Assembly (NCBI GenBank): GCA_948474755.1
Contig: CAOLHI010003135.1
Span: forward strand, 1-64,000
Reading direction: 5' to 3'
Source of the DNA: Ctenosaura bakeri
Taxonomy: Eukaryota; Chordata; Lepidosauria; Squamata; Iguanidae
DNA: 64,000 nt
The notes beneath the pieces are model-generated. The model did not search any database. It was not told the DNA's origin and worked only from the letters and a program-made list of their open reading frames with translations. A program made the position numbers and the translations under genes. Below are positions 58,056-64,000 of the stretch, one piece after another (position 1 is the stretch's first letter; every line of letters starts with the position of its first letter).

Positions 58056-58560
58056 CCCTGATCTGCCTTTTGACTGACCAAAAGCATCTTTGTCTTGTCT
58101 GGATTGAGATTCAATTTGTTTGTCCTCATCCAGTCCATTACTAGCAACAGACATTGGTTCAGTACTGAAATAGCCTCCTTGGAATCAAAAGGAAAGGAGA
58201 GGTAGAGTTAAACATCATCAGCATATTGGTGACACTGAACCCCTAAACTCTGTATAATTTTTCATAGAAGTTTCATGCAGATATTAAAAAGCACTAGGGA
58301 CAAAACTGAACCCTGAGGGATCCCATAGGTCAACGACCAGGGTATTGAAGAGAACTCTGGCAGAACTACCTTCTGAGTTTATCCCATCAGGAATGACCAG
58401 AACTACTACATAACAGTGACCCCAAGTCCCATCTCAGTGGATACCATGATTAATGGTATGAGAAATTGCTGAAAAGTCCAGCAGAATCAATAGGAACACA
58501 CACCCCTGTCCACCTCCTTGTGTAGGTCATCCACCAAAGCTGTCTCCATATTATATTATC
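58056..58560 (-). mobile_element. L2-like LINE, RT core (right of nested LTR)
   Basis: The minus strand reads LTYGIPQGSVLSLVLFNICM and HQYADDV, a stop, then LYLSFPFDSKEAISVLNQCL. MRTNKLNLNPDKTKMLLV and KADQGI follow. YADD, the reverse transcriptase catalytic motif, is intact but stops occur in frame. It is continuous with 56245-57106 once the LTR is removed. Confidence 0.88.
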
Positions 58561-59539
58561 TGCAATCAGTGCAACACTGGTGCCAAGATGAAATATCTCA
58601 CAAATGCCTCTTTGAATAATAATTTTAAAAATCTTTTTCACTTGCTAGCAAAAAAAAAAAAATCTGTTGTATTGATACAAATGCTGAACTGAACTGGGAA
58701 ACACAAGTGAAGCCAAGACACATGTAGGTAGGTTTGGATTGATAACATATGGTCTCTGGAATGGCATGCCAGGCAAGTTTCTAGTCACCACACTTTGTAC
58801 TAGCTACAGCAGTGGGTTGCAGCACCTCAAAATTGGCTGAAATTCACAACCAGAAGTTATTGGAAGTCTAGTTCCAGTTGTATTGGGTGAAGTGGCTAGG
58901 AGGGGATTGATCCTATTTCCTGCTCAACTGCTGCTCCTGGAGGCCTACAATAGTGGTAATTGAGTGTTTTTGGTTGTTATCACAAAGAATGTTATTTGCC
59001 TGAGGTGAGCTGGGGGGCATAAAATGCCTTAGAGATTGCACGTAGCATTCTCTCACCTCTGAGATATAGTTTGCAAACATTTTTCAAGGACACCCACATA
59101 GGACACATTCTCTCACTCTCTCAGAGTTAATGAAGGTAGGATCACTATGATCCAATCAGCCTTCTCTGCACTGTGGACATCCCAGCATATGTTGAACAAA
59201 AGAACTCCTGGCCATAACAACCAGCCGCCCTTCTAGGAGCAATGTTATATCCAACTCAAAGCTATAAGTCTCCCATTCAGATAGAGTGAAGCCCCAGAAT
59301 ACCCAGAAATAATTCAACTCCTAAGACCTTGCTTTTTAGACCCATTTCATCTCCTCCACAACTTAAGAGTATTAGCTATTGTTTTGACATGACTTATTAC
59401 AAAGAAGAATAATGTGCATATCTCCCTTTCTTATTATGGCTGTTGTGAAGTCTAGATAGATCGACAGAGAAGAATAAGAAAAAGAGAAGGTAATTAAAGT
59501 GATGGTGGTGGTGGCAGTGAAGGAAGAGGAGGTGTAATT
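58561..59539. other. Non-coding stretch
   Basis: The first bases may be a further upstream part of the L2; otherwise nothing recognised. Confidence 0.4.
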
Positions 59540-60090
59540 CTTTGCTAAGATTCTTCTTGAAGGTAGCAGTGAGTAATTTCAGCAATTTTCTTCCAACTGT
59601 GAGGAACTTTTTGAAAACTGTGCAGTCTTTGAAGCCTATTCACAGCTTAGAATATATTCTGTGCAAAATCCTCATGAGATGGTTTTGCGTAGAAAACAGC
59701 ATTTTCTGTGCAGGATACAGCATTTTCTGCATGGAAAATGATATTTCAATACAAAAGAATTAATTCCTATACAGAAAATGATGTTTTCTGTATAGAGAAA
59801 TGTTGTTTTGCATGCAAATAAACCATGTGTGAATTTTGCACAAAATGAATCCTCCCTTCTGTGCAGGATTTTCTGCACGGAAATTAATATTGTGCGTTGA
59901 AGTATTTTTATTTTCTCTCCTAGTTTGCAGAGAAATATTTCTATGCAAAACAATCATGTGTGAATTTTGCATGGAGTAAGTCCCAAACTGCAAAGATGCT
60001 TATCAAGCCAGAATTCCTTTCATCAAGATTTCTCAGCATTTAAAATATCTGTTTTTCAACCATTTTTTGAATATTTTCAATCTGTAGAGA
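59540..60090 (-). repeat. Unnamed hairpin-rich repeat R2, copy c (inverted)
   Basis: Starts with the reverse of the R2 end (TTCTTCTTGAAGGTAG) and finishes with TTGAATATTTTCAATC. Longest copy: it has repeated CAGCATTTTCTG units, two TGTGTGAATTTTGCA units, and a 12-bp hairpin CTATACAGAAAA/TTTTCTGTATAG around 59768-59796. Confidence 0.7.
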
Positions 60091-60145
60091 AAGAAAAGGA
60101 GGGAGAGGGGAGGGGAGAGGAGGGAGGAGGATGAGGAAGAAGAGG
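60091..60145. repeat. GA-rich low-complexity tract
   Basis: AAAGAAAAGGAGGGAGAGGG type purine run. Confidence 0.9.
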
Positions 60146-61236
60146 ACAATGATGACTGTACTCTTAAATCCACTTCTATCTGGTTTAAAAATGTTTTTAT
60201 CGATGTTGTTCTATGTTCATCTGAAAATTAGGAAGTTTGATTTTGCTGGAATTAAATGGAATCCCTGAGAACTTTTTTTGGCATTCCCAAATGCAACTAT
60301 TGCCCCCACTAACTGCACACATTAAATAAACTGTTTGATGCCACATATTCTTAAGGCAAACACTTTTATGGTTTATGAAATATCTATAACCCAAATGATA
60401 AATGTTTTATATTATTAGTACACATATTCCCACACAGATATAAAAATTAATGGCTATGAAAACACTCAAAGGCAAACATAATTCACTATAAATACATAGC
60501 ATCATTTAATATTTAGTGACTAGCGATAGGAATGTTGTGAAGGACATACACACACATACACACATAACAAACACACAAACTCTTTAAGACATTTGTAATG
60601 TGATTGTTCTCTATCTTCTTCAGATATTGAGAGGAAAAATAAATGAATAGGAAGTAATAAAAAGATTAATTTCATCAATACCAGCTTAACTGACACTGGA
60701 GGAAGAGCAGGACAAGATTGCTTTCCTGAAAATAATTCCTGCAATGGCTCTTCATGAATAATAATTAAAGTTATTATGAATCCAAACCTTTGTAAGTAGT
60801 TCTCCCCAGTGTAGGATCATTCAGACAGGTGTGTACCTCATGTAATATAATTGAAGCAGGTGTGTATGTGTGTGCACGCGCCTATGCATTTGTTTGTGCA
60901 GACTGTATTTTTTCTGATGATATGTTGGAAGGCTGTTCATTGTGATTACACAAAAAAGACTGGAACCTCTGAATTGATTTTTTTCCCCTGAACTACAGTA
61001 CACTGAAAGGAAAAGCCCAGTTATTTAAGAAACTGCCTGTTCAACCATAAAACAATTCCATGGACTGTAATGACATTGCTAAAATCACACACGCACACGC
61101 ACACATACACACACACCAATATTCATAGAACTGATTCAGAAATTTACTGGAGCATGGGAGGAAAGAGAGGATGGTCCAATGGGATGTTATTTGTTTGGAA
61201 GCATCTCAAAAGCAAATTCTCCCTTCAATTGCAAAG
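60146..61236. other. Non-coding stretch with (CA)n
   Basis: (CA)n-type runs at about 60547-60565 and 61087-61116. No gene recognised. Confidence 0.45.
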
Positions 61237-62152
61237 TGTTACCCTGCTTACTGGGGTGGGGTCCCAGGAGGGACACCTAAATGCGCTCACAATTAAACAA
61301 GTTGGGGAAATTAGTCAAAGAGCACAAGCTAGCAATATGAGAGGCAGGGCAATGCAGCAGAATCTTTTACCCAATGTCTATGGGGTCAGGCCAAGTCAAG
61401 AAGCAAACCAAGTTATAAGAATAATGGAGTTTTTATTAAATACAGATGCACAGTGTATGCAACACACACAATCACACAAGTAACTAAGGAAAATAAAGGT
61501 TGGAGTGGTATAGAGGGACTTTTCAGAGGGATTGTTGAATTGGTGATATGCAACCTGTCCTGAAGCCTGGAAGAATAGAGAGTGATGCTGCGGTTCAAGA
61601 CGGTTCAGCACGTGGAGCTGAGGGGAAGCTTGCCAAACAAAGCAGCAGCAAGGAGGTCTGGAACTCGGGAGCGATCCGAGGATGGTCTCAGAATCAGGGG
61701 TTTTTATAGAGGGAAATGTGACTGCAGGTTATACCGTACTTGGGGAAAATGATGAGTTTCGGGCACGGGACAAAGCTTTGGAAAGGTCGAAATTTAGCAT
61801 GATTGAGTTAAGTCCGAATTGACAAAGAAGTAGCCAATATGCAAACACAGAGTGCTTGGCATTTGAGTATTCAGCTTGCCAAGTTGCCTGCTCGGGGCAG
61901 GGAGTCCTTTGTAAGCAGCATGCATACATAATAAGGGTGTTTGCAGAGAGGTCTCCTAAAGCGATGATCTGGCTATTTCTGGCCTGCCTGGGTGGAGAAT
62001 GGAATGTCCAGCAATTAGTGGCCGAGCCTAACTCTCTGCTTTGTCCGGGGGCCTCACAAACACTTGGAGAGGGGTGGTAGAAGAGAGCCAAATTATTGAT
62101 ATCAAAATGATATCTTTATGCTATCTCCAAGTAGGCCTAACCTGCAGTAACA
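61237..62152 (-). mobile_element. Complete solo LTR copy B, TSD AAAG
   Basis: A 916-bp element starting TGTTACCC and ending GCAGTAACA on the plus strand, flanked by AAAG on both sides (61233-61236, 62153-62156). In its own orientation it has TATAAAAA (reverse of 61701-61708) and AATAAA (reverse of 61432-61437). It aligns along its length with copy A at 20473-21375, for example GGACTCCCTGCC.CGAGCAGGCAAC and TCAATCATGCTAAATTTCGA. No paired LTR or internal region is seen. Confidence 0.92.
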
Positions 62153-62214
62153 AAAGCTTATACTTTTATTTTGCACTTCACCGAATTCAACTATAATGTT
62201 TTATTATATATTTT

Positions 62215-62270
62215 CAGGTCATACTATTCTGGTCATCTTTGTCATCTTTGTCTTGAAGGAGGACGACAAT
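62215..62270 (+). other. Weak exon-like segment
   Basis: Acceptor TTTTATTATATATTTTCAG and donor AATCAG|GTACAC enclose 56 bases. One frame reads HTILVIFVIFVLKEDDNQ, a hydrophobic run followed by an acidic end. The repeated GTCATCTTT units suggest simple sequence, so coding is doubtful. Confidence 0.2.
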
Positions 62271-63738
62271 CAGGTACACATTATCCTTCTCTTGACTAGT
62301 AATATTCACATTTATGAGCTTGAATACTGTTTGTTAATCCTAGCTAGAAAAGACCCATCAAATCAACTGTTAAGTACTGCATCAATACATATATTCAATA
62401 GGTCCATTCTAATTGGGACTTATAGTAAGATACAGACCATAAATTCCACAGTACAGAAATAATACTATTCCACATTTGGTAAGTACCCATTCTTTAATAT
62501 TTTTCCACCCTTTTTTAGGTCATCATATGTTTCTGGTGTTTTGGGGTTTTTTTTGTTTGTTTGTTTGTTTTTGATGCCTATCCAACTAAAATGTTAACTC
62601 TGTTCTCTGGAAAAGGTGTTTTGTGATTGCCAGGGAGTACCAAGTCATGAATTACAACCACATGCATATGATAAAACAAATAGCTGTCCTGATCTATATT
62701 GTATTAAAATTCTGCAACCTGACATAACTTCTGAATAAGTCTTCAGTTCAAATGTTTCTAAATAATTTGCACCAAAATCCAGATAGAATAGGTAAGATGG
62801 AAACACTTTCCAAATATCACAGTTTGTTTACTTCACATACCCATGAACATATGACCTGCAAAGTTCAGTGCACTGTGCTAGCTATGTATTATGCACTGCT
62901 GGTTTACTTAGGGCTGTTTATGTCTCTGTTTTTTTGGATTATTTTCTTTTTATTTGGTAGCCTCAGGCAAATAGGGTCCTTTCCTGAAGACCCACTGCCC
63001 ATATTAAAACAAAGGTGAACAGCTATTAGGGACTGGTGAGGCTGCATTGCCTCTCATAGGGAATCCCGAAAGGCTGCAGCCAACAATGATGGCTCCACCC
63101 TTAATTTTTAAAACTTTTTTATTCATAGGCCTAAAATGCCCCACATTCGCTGTTTCCACTTTGACTGTAAGTTTACTTTTTTTCCAAGTTGATTTCCAAT
63201 TCATTTCCTAGTGAGAGTGGGGCCTTTCCACAATCTCCAAAGGCCCAAGAGGAGACACAGATATGACAAATTTCCCTCTACGCCATCAGCATGAGCCTTC
63301 TGTTTCTATTATTTTCTCAAAACTGTAAGTCAGAGATGTAGCAACAAGGGCAGGGGGGCAGCTATGGGCATCTGCCTACATAAGAATTGTACCCTCTCAA
63401 TGAAACTGTCCATCAGTCCCTCAATTTCTAACATTGCAGTTGAGCATTTACAAATGCAGTTCAAGCATCCAAAAAAGGGATATGGTAGAAACCTGCAACA
63501 CAAGGACTTTACATACCTATTCAAACATTGTAGGTGTACAAAGAAAGGTTTCCATGCATGCATACTTTATATGCTGCACAACTCACTTTTTGATGCCTCT
63601 ACAGTTATTTTGATTATAAATATTTATCAGTTTGCTTTATATTATATGGTATTCTCTCTTTTTGTATTTTAATTTGTTGGATAATTTGTTTTATGATTTT
63701 ATTGTATAGTTTTATATTTTAGTTATTTCATCCTTCCC

Positions 63739-63741
<3 letters not shown>
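62271..63741. other. Non-coding stretch
   Basis: Short (TTTG)n near 62553-62571. GGGGCCTTTCCACA near 63220 resembles a stray transposon terminus. No gene recognised. Confidence 0.4.

Positions 63742-63777
<36 letters not shown>
63742..63777. repeat. (GT)n microsatellite
   Basis: About 18 GT units. Confidence 0.97.
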
Positions 63778-63780
<3 letters not shown>

Positions 63781-63842
63781 CATCATACATTTTACATTGT
63801 ATGTCTTTGACAGGGCCCTCTATTTCTGTTTTTTTTTTTTTA

Positions 63843-63900
63843 CTTGTAAAGCACCAAGTACATCAATGGTGCTATGTAAATAAATGATAATCATGATGAT
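63843..63900 (+). mobile_element. LINE 3' tail remnant (L2-like)
   Basis: TTGTAAAGCACCAAGTACAT..GGTGCTATGTAAATAAATGA resembles L2-type 3' ends; very short. Confidence 0.4.
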
Positions 63901-64000
63901 ACATCTATGCACATTTAGTCCATGTACATGTTAATCCATGCACATATTTTATTTTATGTTTGTGCAGAATAAGTCCTGAGCTACCAAGATGGCCATACAC

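Noticed and set aside
1..64000. CRISPR array, bacterial operon, phage or toxin-antitoxin system
   Set aside because: No regularly spaced repeats with unique spacers, no ribosome-binding-site-led gene runs; the repeat content is that of a vertebrate genome.
1..64000. Intact tRNA gene
   Set aside because: Only tRNA-like SINE heads with degenerate A and B boxes were seen; none folds into a complete tRNA by inspection.

Overview
This window looks like non-coding, repeat-rich vertebrate nuclear DNA, most probably from a squamate reptile. The evidence is the mix of repeats: CR1 copies ending in the (ATTCTATG)n tail, many L2-like LINE fragments, a truncated L1, tRNA-derived SINEs of squamate type, solo LTRs, palindromic MITEs and Tigger-like elements. 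The base composition is AT-rich and there are many microsatellites. The exact species cannot be told from this sequence. No bacterial or viral operon-like organisation and no complete gene is visible.

Coding content is minimal. The best host-gene candidates are two short exon-like segments on the minus strand, 10226-10321 and 20127-20205 (or 20131-20205). Each has a splice acceptor and an open frame entered in the same phase. They suggest that part of the window is intronic in, or at the 3' end of, an unidentified minus-strand gene. A few weaker exon-like segments (1698-1756, 30632-30855, 40829-40896, 45030-45081, 62215-62270) are listed with low confidence.

Layout. 0-12 kb: DNA transposons with GGCCCTTT-type termini, one MITE, a SINE, a pair of inverted homologous ORF1-like retroelement fragments, an (AAT)n tract and an L2 3' end. 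12-17 kb: a perfect 29-bp-stem hairpin, then a retroelement pile-up (mirrored AAT/ATT microsatellite, CR1 with an open RT C-terminal frame, tail-to-tail L2 with an open frame, and an LTR nested in a SINE). 20-23 kb: a complete solo LTR and a GC-rich LTR-like insertion inside an unnamed repeat. 24-30 kb: a long decayed L2, a CR1 tail and a CpG-rich DNA transposon. 30-36 kb: MITEs with clear target-site duplications, a Tigger-like element and SINEs. 36-47 kb: L2 tails, a decayed CR1, a 5S-rRNA-like segment and a 5'-truncated L1 with an 11-bp duplication. 47-64 kb: microsatellites, another CpG-rich DNA transposon, a second Tigger-like element, an L2 split by an LTR, copies of an unnamed hairpin-rich repeat and a second complete solo LTR.

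The clearest sequence-level results are: (i) one LTR family present four times with conserved architecture, three copies having exact 4-bp duplications; (ii) one terminal-inverted-repeat family with 3-bp duplications that includes both 0.2-kb palindromic MITEs and 0.4-0.8-kb CpG-rich elements, some carrying consensus-like splice donors; (iii) a perfect 29-bp hairpin outside any recognised repeat; (iv) the two exon candidates. I found no convincing previously undescribed biological system.
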